Source: Chloroflexota bacterium
GTDB taxonomy: Bacteria; Chloroflexota; Dehalococcoidia; Lucifugimonadales; Australimonadaceae
Assembly (NCBI GenBank): GCA_022574265.1
Contig: JACZSI010000075.1
Location: 1-7,735 of the forward strand
Direction: 5' to 3'
DNA length: 7,735 nt
The translations under genes and the position numbers were made by a program. Positions within the stretch are counted from its first letter, which is position 1; the number at the start of each line of letters is the position of its first letter. Below are positions 1 to 5,461 of the stretch, one piece after another. The notes under the pieces were generated by a model that was given only the letters and a program-made list of their open reading frames with translations, searched no databases and had not been told where the DNA came from.

Positions 1-1
1 C

Positions 2-271
2 AGCTTCGTCGTGCTCCATCTCGCCGCAAGCTCCATGGCGGGCTCGATGCAGACCATCGGCACCGATATCGCGCCGGCCCACGCCCGCGGCAGGTTCTTC
101 GGCGTCTCGCGGCTCGTCGCGCAGTCCGGACGTATCGGCAGCCCGGCGAGCTTCGCGTTCCTGAGCGTGACGGCGCTCGCCAGTGGTGGCATCATTGCCT
201 TCTTCGTGGCAGAGACGCTCCGCAAGGACCCGGGGCTGCGCGTCCCCGCGAGGACCCGCCGCAGCGACTGA
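2..271 (+). CDS. Major facilitator superfamily transporter, C-terminal fragment (5' end outside window)
   Basis: The reading frame is open from base 2, so the gene begins upstream of the window; 89 residues are visible. The stretch TDIAPAHARGRFFGVSRL, followed by a Gly/Ser-rich turn and a hydrophobic helix (about visible residues 48-70), is the arrangement seen in the last third of MFS permeases: a cytoplasmic loop with RG(x)xxG, then the final membrane helices. The chain ends in AETLRKDP and a short basic tail, typical of an MFS C-terminus. It is presumably an inner-membrane carrier for a small organic solute. The next gene starts 12 nt after its stop, with its Shine-Dalgarno touching this stop codon, so the two are almost certainly co-transcribed. 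The substrate cannot be read from this fragment; the downstream genes suggest an organic acid. The family call is fairly secure. Confidence 0.75.
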   Translation, partial: SFVVLHLAASSMAGSMQTIGTDIAPAHARGRFFGVSRLVAQSGRIGSPASFAFLSVTALASGGIIAFFVAETLRKDPGLRVPARTRRSD

Positions 272-283
272 GGAGGTGGTCTG

Positions 284-1216
284 GTGCGACCGATCCGACT
301 CGCGTACCGAGACCGTGACCGGCTGCCGGTGATCGAGTGCATACGGGAGATGGCACGGCGCCACTACGACGTCGATGTCGTCGTCGTCCGGATCGAGCCC
401 ACCGACGAGTACGAGGCCGCGCTCTTCGACGACCGCTGCGACCTCATCGTCGAGCACCTCGAGTACCTGTACGCAAGAGCGGCCGTCCACTCGGAGACGG
501 AGGCGACGATGTTCTGCGCGCCCGTCGACCGCACCGGAGTCGAGTTGATGGCGCTGCCTGCGGTGAAAGACGCGAGCGAGCTGCGGGGCAAGACGGTCGC
601 GGTGCGCTCGTCGGGCCGCCCCGACTCGCTCTACATGCGGCTGAAGGCCGCTGGCCTCGACCCGAGCGACACCGTGCTGGTGCCCGACCGTGACGTGGGC
701 CGGTGGAACCAGTGGAAGAAGGTCGTTTCGGGCGAGTGCGCCGCTGTGTTCATGTCGCCCCTCCACATGGCCTCGGCCGAAGCTGCGGGCCTCAGGGTGC
801 TGCCCCTGCCCGACCTGCCCATGATCGGGAACTACGGTCATGCGTGCCTCACACGGTTCGCGACGGAGAACGACGCGCTGATGGAGGACTACGTGCGCGC
901 CGTCGTCCACGCGATATGCCTGATCAAGTACCGGCCGGCGGAGGCGTTGGAGGTCGTGCTCGCCGCGCCCACCACCCAGGAGGGGGACGACGCCGCCGAG
1001 CTCGAGCGTCGCATCGGCATCATCGCTCAGACGCTTCTGACCACGCCGTTCCCATCGGATGAGGCCATCGCGAACACGCATGCGGTCGCCATCGCCGAGG
1101 ACCCGGCTTCCGCGGGCGTCGATCCCCGAACGCTGTGGAGCGCGCGATGGGTCGAGCGGCTCGAGGGGTCTGGGTTCATCGCCGGACTCGTGGCGGAGCT
1201 GAGCGCGGACGGCTGA
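284..1216 (+). CDS. NMT1/SsuA-like periplasmic-binding-fold protein without signal peptide
   Basis: This 310-residue protein has a GTG start, 7 nt after AGGAGG at 271-276. It resembles NMT1/THI5-like members of the type 2 periplasmic-binding fold, which bind small organic ligands between two lobes. The family hallmark is visible at residues 98-107 (SELRGKTVAV), followed by a Gly/Ser loop (RSSGRPDS) and a helix leading to GLDPSDTVLVP. Lobe-to-lobe elements such as GECAAVFMSPLH (150-161) follow. The N-terminus (MRPIRLAYRDRDRLP) goes straight into the first beta strand, with no signal peptide or lipobox, so the protein is probably cytoplasmic unless exported in another way. It lies between an MFS gene and a Pht5-like gene in a tight + strand run. 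It could be a ligand sensor or an enzyme using this fold, as dihydroxyphthalate decarboxylase does. The fold is a fair call; the function is unknown. Confidence 0.65.
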   Translation: MRPIRLAYRDRDRLPVIECIREMARRHYDVDVVVVRIEPTDEYEAALFDDRCDLIVEHLEYLYARAAVHSETEATMFCAPVDRTGVELMALPAVKDASELRGKTVAVRSSGRPDSLYMRLKAAGLDPSDTVLVPDRDVGRWNQWKKVVSGECAAVFMSPLHMASAEAAGLRVLPLPDLPMIGNYGHACLTRFATENDALMEDYVRAVVHAICLIKYRPAEALEVVLAAPTTQEGDDAAELERRIGIIAQTLLTTPFPSDEAIANTHAVAIAEDPASAGVDPRTLWSARWVERLEGSGFIAGLVAELSADG

Positions 1217-1252
1217 GCCGCCTGTCGGATGTTTTCGGAGGAGGAGCCGAGC

Positions 1253-2230
1253 ATGACCGAGCAAGCTGCACGCCACCTGCGGATCGTCGTCCCACCCGCC
1301 GCCTGGACGGCGGCGATGGAGGACGGCTCCGTGCAGGTGCCGGGCCTCACGTGGGAGACGGCCGCGCACATCGCGCACGCCCCCGAGCGGTTCGTCGCGA
1401 CCCGCGAGCAGGCCTACGACGTGGGCGAGAACGGCCTGCGCCGCTACATCATCGACCTCCTTGACGGTGCGCCGCCGACGGCCATCCCCGTCTTCTTCAG
1501 CCGTGAGTACATGCACCGCAACCTGCTGGTCCGCGAGGACTCGCCCCTCTCGGGCCTCGCGGACCTGGCCGGCAAGCGGATCGGCTCCCGGCTGACGGTC
1601 GTCTCCGGCACGGGCGCGGCGGTACTCATGATGCTGGAGCAGGCGTACGGCGTGGACCTGCTCTCGCTCAAGCTACACATGGACGTGGGACGCTTCCCCA
1701 CCAATCGCATGGGCCTCGACATGCAGCCGGGTCCTGAGACCGACGACGTGGCCCTCTCTCAGCTGCTCGGGGGCGATCTGGACGCCGTCATCATGACGAC
1801 GGGACCCCGCTACTATTCGCTGTTCGGCGGCGACGGCATCGACGACGTGGTGGCTGCGCACCCCGGTCTCCGGACGCTGGTCACCGAGCCGGACGTGATC
1901 GTCGACGCGTATCGGCGCACGGGCCTCTACCCGATCTCGGACGTGGTCGTCCTGCGCCGGGAGCTGGTCGACGAGGCCCCCGAGGCCCCCGCCCAGCTGG
2001 TGGACGCGTTCTCGCGGGCGAACGCCCTCGCTGGCCGCCACCGGGACGCCGACGAGCAGCGCATGGCGGACCGCGAGCTCGCGCTGCTCGACCGCGACCC
2101 GTACGGCTACGAGCTGGGGCCCGACCAGCGCCTCAACCTCAAGGCGTACACGGACTTTTTCTACCGCATGGGCGCGATCGAGCGCCCGCTGGAGCCCGAG
2201 GAGCTCTTCGTTCCTTCTACCTTGCCCTGA
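1253..2230 (+). CDS. 4,5-dihydroxyphthalate decarboxylase-like (Pht5-like) protein
   Basis: I chose the ATG at 1253 (325 residues) over the in-frame ATG at 1229, because GGAGGAGGAG at 1237-1246 then sits at Shine-Dalgarno distance. Features recalled from the Pht5/4,5-dihydroxyphthalate decarboxylase group are: DVGENGLRRYI (56-66); IPVFFSREYMHRNLLVREDS (78-97); DLAGKRIG (104-111); GLYPISDVVVLRREL (224-238); and the C-terminal signature YELGPDQRLNLKAYTDFF...RPLEPEELFVPSTL (286-324). Length matches the family (about 320-340). The fold is shared with type 2 binding proteins, and databases often name relatives 'ABC transporter substrate-binding protein'. There is no signal peptide, consistent with a cytoplasmic enzyme that would remove a ring carboxylate. 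The exact substrate is not shown: no phthalate dioxygenase genes are visible. Family membership is likely; decarboxylase activity is inferred. Confidence 0.65.
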   Translation: MTEQAARHLRIVVPPAAWTAAMEDGSVQVPGLTWETAAHIAHAPERFVATREQAYDVGENGLRRYIIDLLDGAPPTAIPVFFSREYMHRNLLVREDSPLSGLADLAGKRIGSRLTVVSGTGAAVLMMLEQAYGVDLLSLKLHMDVGRFPTNRMGLDMQPGPETDDVALSQLLGGDLDAVIMTTGPRYYSLFGGDGIDDVVAAHPGLRTLVTEPDVIVDAYRRTGLYPISDVVVLRRELVDEAPEAPAQLVDAFSRANALAGRHRDADEQRMADRELALLDRDPYGYELGPDQRLNLKAYTDFFYRMGAIERPLEPEELFVPSTLP

Positions 2231-2232
2231 AA

Positions 2233-2262
2233 GGGCCACCGTGCGCTGAGGGCACGGCGGCC
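2233..2262 (+). other. Intercistronic stem-loop between second and third binding-fold genes
   Basis: GGCC-A-CCGTGC (2234-2244) pairs with GCACGG-C-GGCC (2252-2262), giving ten base pairs interrupted by one A/C mismatch, with a 7-nt loop. It begins 3 nt after the stop of the Pht5-like gene and is not followed by a T run, so it is not a standard intrinsic terminator. It may set the ratio of upstream to downstream message by protecting the 3' end or by slowing polymerase. The structure is read directly; the role is inferred. Confidence 0.5.
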
Positions 2263-2289
2263 AGCAACCTGCGCTTAGGAGCACTTCTC

Positions 2290-3336
2290 ATGCAGCCACG
2301 AAACGTCGTCCGGATCGGCCCCTCCCACTATCACGTCGGCCACATCGTCCCGGCGATGGTCGCCAAGGAGATGACCTACTTCGAAGAGGAGGGGCTGGCC
2401 GCCTACGACCTCTATCACGGGGGGCTCATCCCGGCCATCGCCGAGACCATCGCGCTGCGGCGAGCGATGACCGAAAAGGGCGTTGACATCACGCCCGACG
2501 TGAAGCCGAGCGCCGTGTTCGCGCTCGCTGCCCGGGGCGAGGACGTGCACATCGTCGGGTGCTGGCGCAACCGGCAGGACTTCCACTGGTACGGCGCGAA
2601 GGGCCTTGAAAGCTTCGCGGACCTCAAGGGCAAGCGCCTCGGCGTCCGCGACCTCGGTGGCATCGACCACGTTTCGCTGCGGACGGCGCTGAAGCGCCAC
2701 GGCCTCGACCCTGAGCGCGACGTTACCTTCGTGCGCGGCTCGCGCTTCCATCCGCACGAGCACCCGGAGGTGACGCTGCGCGAGGGCGAGGTGGACGTCG
2801 TCGCGGTCAACGAGGGCGACCGCACGGGGGTGGCGGAGGAGGGTTACCCGCTGCTGCTGACCTCGCGCGACCTGTATCCCCGTGGCCGCGCCGACCGGGT
2901 CATCATCGCGACCGAGCGGATGGTCGAGCAGGAAACGGAGCTGCTGGAAGCCTACCTCCGTGCAACGATCCGGGCCTACTGGTTCATCACCGACTACGGC
3001 GTCAACCGGCCCTATCTCGAGGCGCTGGTGAAGCGGCTGCGCCAGACCTGCCTCGATGCCGAGGAGGCCTCCCGCTCCGGCGTGGAGGGCGGTGGCCGGC
3101 TGTCGCTGCCCTTCGACGGCGCGCCGTCCGTCGAGGCCTTGCGCGACATGGTGGACGAGGGGAAGGAGTTCGGGGACCTCGACGACGGCTTCGAGCTCGA
3201 GCCCGTCGTGCGCCTCGAGTTCGTCGAGCGCGCGTTCAAGGAGCTCAAGGCCCGCCCCGTGCTTGCGGACCAGATGCAGCACGTGCGCGACATCTTCGTG
3301 GCGCGAGACCCCGACCAGCTTCCGCCTGGAGCCTAG
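2290..3336 (+). CDS. NMT1/SsuA-like binding-fold protein, third in the cluster, no signal peptide
   Basis: This 348-residue protein starts at ATG 2290, with AGGAG at 2277-2281. It shows the standard order of NMT1/SsuA-type proteins: strand 1 and helix (HYHVGHIVPAMVAKEMTYFEEEGLAAYDLY, about 13-42), where 'YFEEEGL' is the usual helix-1 ending; a Gly-rich turn HGG (43-45); VFALAARGEDVHIVG (76-90); then SFADLKGKRLGVRDLGGIDHVSLRTALKRHGLDPERDVTFV (108-148), the most diagnostic segment. The region after about 255 (Glu-rich, with VEALRDMVDEGK and an acidic loop DLDDGFELEP) resembles C-terminal extensions of nitrate/taurine-type binding proteins. There is no signal peptide, lipobox or neighbouring permease/ATPase. 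It could act as a cytoplasmic ligand binder, or as an enzyme related to the Pht5-like neighbour. The stop codon is separated from the convergent dehydrogenase stop by one base. Confidence 0.65.
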   Translation: MQPRNVVRIGPSHYHVGHIVPAMVAKEMTYFEEEGLAAYDLYHGGLIPAIAETIALRRAMTEKGVDITPDVKPSAVFALAARGEDVHIVGCWRNRQDFHWYGAKGLESFADLKGKRLGVRDLGGIDHVSLRTALKRHGLDPERDVTFVRGSRFHPHEHPEVTLREGEVDVVAVNEGDRTGVAEEGYPLLLTSRDLYPRGRADRVIIATERMVEQETELLEAYLRATIRAYWFITDYGVNRPYLEALVKRLRQTCLDAEEASRSGVEGGGRLSLPFDGAPSVEALRDMVDEGKEFGDLDDGFELEPVVRLEFVERAFKELKARPVLADQMQHVRDIFVARDPDQLPPGA

Positions 3337-3339
3337 GCT
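3330..3339. repeat. 10-bp perfect palindrome spanning two convergent stop codons
   Basis: AGCCTAGGCT reads the same on both strands. It contains the TAG stop of the + strand gene (3334-3336) and two of the three bases of the - strand gene's TAG (3338-3340). It includes one of the few CTAG tetranucleotides outside the gaps. There is no room here for conventional terminators, so transcripts from both sides probably run into each other. Confidence 0.5.
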
Positions 3340-4297
3340 ACTGGCTCGACCGGGCGTAGCCGAGGACCTTGTCCACGACGTTGCGCATCGGCGTCCCGCC
3401 CAGGAACCGCGCGAGGTTGTCCTCGAACAGCGGGATGACGCGGTGCCACTGGGTGCCGCTCGGCCCCGCCGTGCGGGGCGTGATGGTGACGTTGGGCAGC
3501 CGCCAGAGCTCCGAGCTCGCTGGGAGCTCCCGCCCGCCGCTCGCGAACGTGTTGAGGACCGCGCCGGCGATAGGCCCGTCCCTCAGCGCGCGGACGAGCG
3601 CGGCCTCGTCGGAGATCGACTGGCGGCCCGTCATGTTGATGAGGTAGGAGCCGGGCTTCATCGCCATCAGCTCTCGCTCGCCCATCACGTCCTTCTCGAC
3701 CGATGGCAGGCAGAGCACGACGTAGTCGGCGCGGGCGAGCAGACCGAGGAGCGCCTCGGGCGGGCCGAGCTCGTCGACGTGGTCCGGCACGTCGCCGACG
3801 TGCCGCTTGGTGGCGGCCACATGCATGCCGAAAGCCTTGGCCTTGCGGGCGAGCTCCGAGCCGATGGCGCCCAGCCCTATGACGAGCAGCGTCTTGCCCT
3901 CGATCTGCTGGGGCACGAGCGACTCGTCCCACCGCCGCTCCTGCTGCGCCTGCCAGCACTCGGGCAGCCGTTTGGCCAGCGTCAGGATGCAGGCGATGCC
4001 GAACTCGGCGAAGGGCACGGCCGCGATGCCCGTCGAGGTCGTCACGTCGATGGGCCGTTCCATGATGGCCGGCGTGAGGTAACCGGCCGCGCCGCCATGC
4101 TGGAGGTGCACCCAACGCAGGCTCTCCATCCGCTGAACGATCTCGTCGGGGACCGGCTCCTGGGTGAAGATGACCTCCACGCCGCCGAGGTCCTCGGGGA
4201 CCTCGTCTTCGCCGCCCACGAAGTCGATCTCGGGATGCCGCTTTCGGAGGCCCGCGGCCTCCTCCTCCGGCATGTCGAGCCTCAGCCAGAGTCGCAT
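3338..4297 (-). CDS. D-isomer-specific 2-hydroxyacid dehydrogenase family protein with Arg at the catalytic His site
   Basis: This 319-residue protein would oxidise or reduce a 2-hydroxy/2-keto acid with NAD(P) in the cytoplasm. The N-terminal substrate half includes LRWVHLQHGGA (60-70) and TSTGIAAVPFAEFGIACIL (87-105), the usual gate before the cofactor domain. The Rossmann motif GLGAIGSELARKAKAFGM is at 141-158. The catalytic Arg region is INMTGRQSISDEAAL (220-234) with R225, and the catalytic Glu is E257 in RELP. Eighteen residues later, where the family has TPH, this protein has TPR (R275, codon CGC); a His codon CAC differs by one base. The tail FEDNLARFLGG..RNVVDKVLGY matches the family C-terminus. 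The start at ATG 4297 lacks a close Shine-Dalgarno and overlaps the preceding small reading frame by 16 nt, suggesting coupled translation. Family certain; activity doubtful. Confidence 0.85.
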   Translation of the reverse strand: MRLWLRLDMPEEEAAGLRKRHPEIDFVGGEDEVPEDLGGVEVIFTQEPVPDEIVQRMESLRWVHLQHGGAAGYLTPAIMERPIDVTTSTGIAAVPFAEFGIACILTLAKRLPECWQAQQERRWDESLVPQQIEGKTLLVIGLGAIGSELARKAKAFGMHVAATKRHVGDVPDHVDELGPPEALLGLLARADYVVLCLPSVEKDVMGERELMAMKPGSYLINMTGRQSISDEAALVRALRDGPIAGAVLNTFASGGRELPASSELWRLPNVTITPRTAGPSGTQWHRVIPLFEDNLARFLGGTPMRNVVDKVLGYARSSQ

Positions 4298-4464
4298 GGC
4301 AGGAAACAGACGTCCTTGTCGCCAATCGTCCGCATGAACCCGTCCAACCCCAGCCGATGCTGTGCCACGACGACCATCGGCCCCACGTCCGCGCCGCCGG
4401 GCAGCGAAACGTACGTTTCCATTGGGCTGCCGTCGACCTCGAGCGCAACGAGAGATCCTGCCAT
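4282..4464 (-). pseudogene. Truncated dienelactone hydrolase-like N-terminal fragment
   Basis: Sixty codons start at ATG 4464, with AAGGTG six bases upstream. Residues 9-49 (EVDGSPMETYVSLPGG..GPMVVVAQHRLGLDGFMRTIGD) follow the N-terminal pattern of dienelactone hydrolase family alpha/beta hydrolases: a strand, 'DG...yv..P.g', the core strand VVVAQ, then the GxxxF(M/I)R helix. In classical dienelactone hydrolase a Glu follows 'AQ'; here it is His36. After residue 49 the similarity ends and translation stops within 11 codons (KDVCFLPCDSG). The nucleophile Cys, Asp and His of the triad, which lie in the missing 170 or so residues, are absent. The break falls next to the dehydrogenase start, which suggests a deletion joining the two genes. 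It may now work only as a leader that carries ribosomes to the dehydrogenase. It could also be a small unrelated gene. Confidence 0.5.
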
Positions 4465-4467
4465 TCG

Positions 4468-4512
4468 GTTCACCTTGGCTCGCTGATTGCGGTGCAAGAC
4501 TAGCAGGTGAAC
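4468..4512 (-). promoter_or_regulatory. Inverted repeat able to mask the ribosome-binding site of the hydrolase fragment
   Basis: On the transcript of the - strand genes, GTTCACCT (complement of 4505-4512) can pair with AGGTGAAC (complement of 4468-4475), a perfect 8-bp stem with a 29-nt loop. The second arm contains the AAGGTG Shine-Dalgarno of the ATG at 4464. If the transcript starts upstream of 4512, the stem would hide the ribosome-binding site. The same dyad could instead be a protein operator. The repeat is seen directly; its function is inferred. Confidence 0.45.
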
Positions 4513-4570
4513 TGCGGCGTGGTGGGAGCCCGGGAGCGTGATGCAACGGGGTGAAAACCGATATGAGCGA

Positions 4571-4596
4571 CCGAACAAGCTAAAGCTAGTTGCCGT
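4571..4596 (+). repeat. AGCTNNAGCT-type element, copy 1 (pairs with 6623-6648)
   Basis: The core is AAGCTAAAGCTAGTT, preceded by CCGAAC and followed by GCCGT. The whole 26 bp matches the reverse complement of 6623-6648 at 24 positions; the two differences are A/G in the core and G/A near the 3' end. It sits 114 nt before the hydrolase-fragment ATG on one side and 117 nt before the isochorismatase-like ATG on the other. Confidence 0.7.
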
Positions 4597-4630
4597 TCCC
4601 GATGGCACTAGCCTAGCCAGGCCCTCTGGG

Positions 4631-4644
4631 AAGCTGGAGCTAGT
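4631..4644 (+). repeat. AGCTNNAGCT-type element, copy 2
   Basis: AAGCTGGAGCTAGT matches the copy-1 core with two changes (AA to GG at the centre). It directly abuts or overlaps the likely -35 region of the isochorismatase-like gene, placing it well for control of that promoter. Confidence 0.6.
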
Positions 4645-4669
4645 CCGTCCTCGCCGCTGCCGCTACAAT
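4641..4669 (+). promoter_or_regulatory. Probable promoter of the isochorismatase-like gene
   Basis: TACAAT at 4664-4669 differs from the -10 consensus by one base. At the 17-nt spacing the -35 position reads TAGTCC (4641-4646), which is poor and overlaps the end of repeat copy 2, so the promoter may need an activator bound there. The predicted start near 4676 would leave a leader of about 29 nt carrying the strong Shine-Dalgarno AAGGAGG at 4691-4697. Confidence 0.4.
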
Positions 4670-4704
4670 GCGCCGCGCGTGCTAGGAGCGAAGGAGGAGG
4701 ACGC

Positions 4705-5355
4705 ATGGACGTTCAGGCCCAGGACACAGCGCTGGTTGTCACAGACCCGCAGAACGACTTTCTCAGCGAGCAAGGAGTCGTTTGGGGACTGGTCGGGGAC
4801 AGCGTGACTGAAAACAAGACCGTGGAGCACATCGAGGCCTTGTTCAAGGCAGCGAAGGACGCCGGCTTCGACGTGTTCGTCTCGCCTCACTACTACTTCC
4901 CCACCGACCACGGCTGGAAGTTCGGCGGCACGGTGGAGGCCATGATGCATGACATCGGGATGTTCGACCGCAGTGGCGCACTCAGCCTGGACGGGTTCGA
5001 GGGGTCCGGCGCCGACTGGCTGCCCTTGTACACGAAATACATCAACGACGGGAAGACCATCGTGGCCAGCCCCCACAAGGTCTACGGGCCGGAGTCGAAC
5101 GACTTGGTTCTCCAACTGCGGAAGCGTGGCAAGAGCAAGGTGCTGCTGGCCGGCATGTCGGCGAACCTTTGTGTTGAGGCCCACATGCGTGAGCTGCTGG
5201 AGCAGGGGTTCGAGGTTACCGTGGTGAAGGACGCGACCGCGGGGGCTCGGCATCCGGAGCTCGGCGACGGTTACCAGGCCGCGTTGACTAATTTCGGCTT
5301 CCTCGCTAACGGCGTGGTGACGACGGACGAGGCGGTGAAGTCAATGCGGGGGTAG
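4705..5355 (+). CDS. Isochorismatase-fold cysteine hydrolase
   Basis: This 216-residue protein has ATG 4705, 7 nt after AGGAGG (4692-4697). It has the Asp-Lys-Cys triad of the family: D14 in VVTDPQNDF, K125 in SPHKVYGPESNDL, and C156 in GMSANLCVEAHMRELLEQGFEV, followed by VVKDATAG. Family members cleave C-N amide or similar bonds, or vinyl ethers, in small molecules through a Cys thioester intermediate. The inserted segment HYYFPTDHGWKFGG..MMHDIGMFDRSGALSL..GSGADWLP (62-107) marks a distinct, apparently well-conserved subgroup whose substrate I cannot name. There is no signal peptide, so it is cytoplasmic. Length is normal and the triad is complete, so it should be active. It is a single-gene unit, flanked by AGCT-type elements on both sides, and nothing ties it biochemically to its neighbours. 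Fold and class are secure; the substrate is unknown. Confidence 0.9.
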   Translation: MDVQAQDTALVVTDPQNDFLSEQGVVWGLVGDSVTENKTVEHIEALFKAAKDAGFDVFVSPHYYFPTDHGWKFGGTVEAMMHDIGMFDRSGALSLDGFEGSGADWLPLYTKYINDGKTIVASPHKVYGPESNDLVLQLRKRGKSKVLLAGMSANLCVEAHMRELLEQGFEVTVVKDATAGARHPELGDGYQAALTNFGFLANGVVTTDEAVKSMRG

Positions 5356-5453
5356 CCTGCTCCCGAACTGAGCGTGTGTGGGGCTAGGCGCGGCGCCCGT
5401 AATCGGAGCTAATGCTCCGCCCTCCATCCACGACTCGCCCAAATTAGCTAAAG
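5356..5453. other. Intergenic region between convergent hydrolase and Kelch genes
   Basis: This 98-nt gap holds a hairpin, CGGAGC-TAAT-GCTCCG (5404-5419), whose centre AGCTAATGCT is one base from the repeat core. It also holds the start of the near-perfect palindromic copy at 5443-5461. No T run follows the hairpin, so if it terminates the hydrolase message it does so without the usual tail. One CTAG is at 5384. Confidence 0.5.
5404..5419 (+). repeat. Hairpin form of the AGCT-type element, copy 3
   Basis: Six perfect base pairs (CGGAGC/GCTCCG) enclose TAAT; the inner ten bases AGCTAATGCT are a one-mismatch version of AGCTNNAGCT. It lies 49 nt after the hydrolase stop. It may end or stabilise that transcript. 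Confidence 0.45.
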
Positions 5454-5461
5454 CTAATCGG
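5443..5461. repeat. AGCTNNAGCT-type element, copy 4, overlapping the Kelch stop codon
   Basis: ATTAGCT-AA-AGCTAAT (5443-5458) is an inverted repeat with perfect 7-bp arms and a 2-nt centre, followed by CGG. The Kelch gene's TAG stop (5454-5456 on the - strand) lies inside it. It is the most symmetrical copy in the window. Confidence 0.65.

Larger units (their letters stand above)
4465..4704. promoter_or_regulatory. Divergent 240-nt intergenic region with three copies of the AGCT-type element
   Basis: This gap separates the - strand hydrolase fragment/dehydrogenase pair from the + strand isochorismatase-like gene, so it should hold promoters for both directions. It contains three elements related to AAGCTAAAGCTAGT: at 4571-4596, at 4607-4618 (degenerate, reverse complement GGCTAGGCTAGT) and at 4631-4644. 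It holds six CTAG tetranucleotides (4500, 4586, 4608, 4613, 4640, 4682). I see no open reading frame here with coding character. Confidence 0.6.

Noticed and set aside
1229..1252. Upstream ATG of the Pht5-like gene
   Set aside because: The eight extra residues are encoded by the Shine-Dalgarno sequence itself; the ATG at 1253 has proper spacing.
2275..3282. Long open frame (335 codons) antisense to the third binding-fold gene
   Set aside because: Its product is rich in His, Arg, Val and Leu with no recognisable motif, as expected when the complement of a high-GC gene is read. The + strand frame has clear NMT1-type motifs and a good ribosome-binding site.
3333..4448. Second - strand frame (371 codons) across the dehydrogenase
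   Set aside because: Very Arg-rich, no motifs; it is the out-of-frame reading of the dehydrogenase.
3056..4486. Open frame of 476 codons on the + strand across the dehydrogenase
   Set aside because: The Arg/Ala/Pro/Ser-rich opening and lack of any domain mark it as a shadow of the third binding-fold gene and the - strand dehydrogenase.
4298..4546. N-terminal extension of the dehydrogenase to an ATG at 4546 (402 residues)
   Set aside because: The extra 83 residues are Arg/Gly/Ser-rich with no family similarity, while MRLWLRLDMP at 4297 is a natural start and the other frame in this stretch looks like a hydrolase N-terminus.
4646..4703. Stem CGTCCTC (4646-4652) with GAGGACG (4697-4703) over the isochorismatase-like ribosome-binding site
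   Set aside because: Only 7 bp with a 44-nt loop, and the best -10 (TACAAT, 4664-4669) lies between the arms, so the transcript would lack the first arm.
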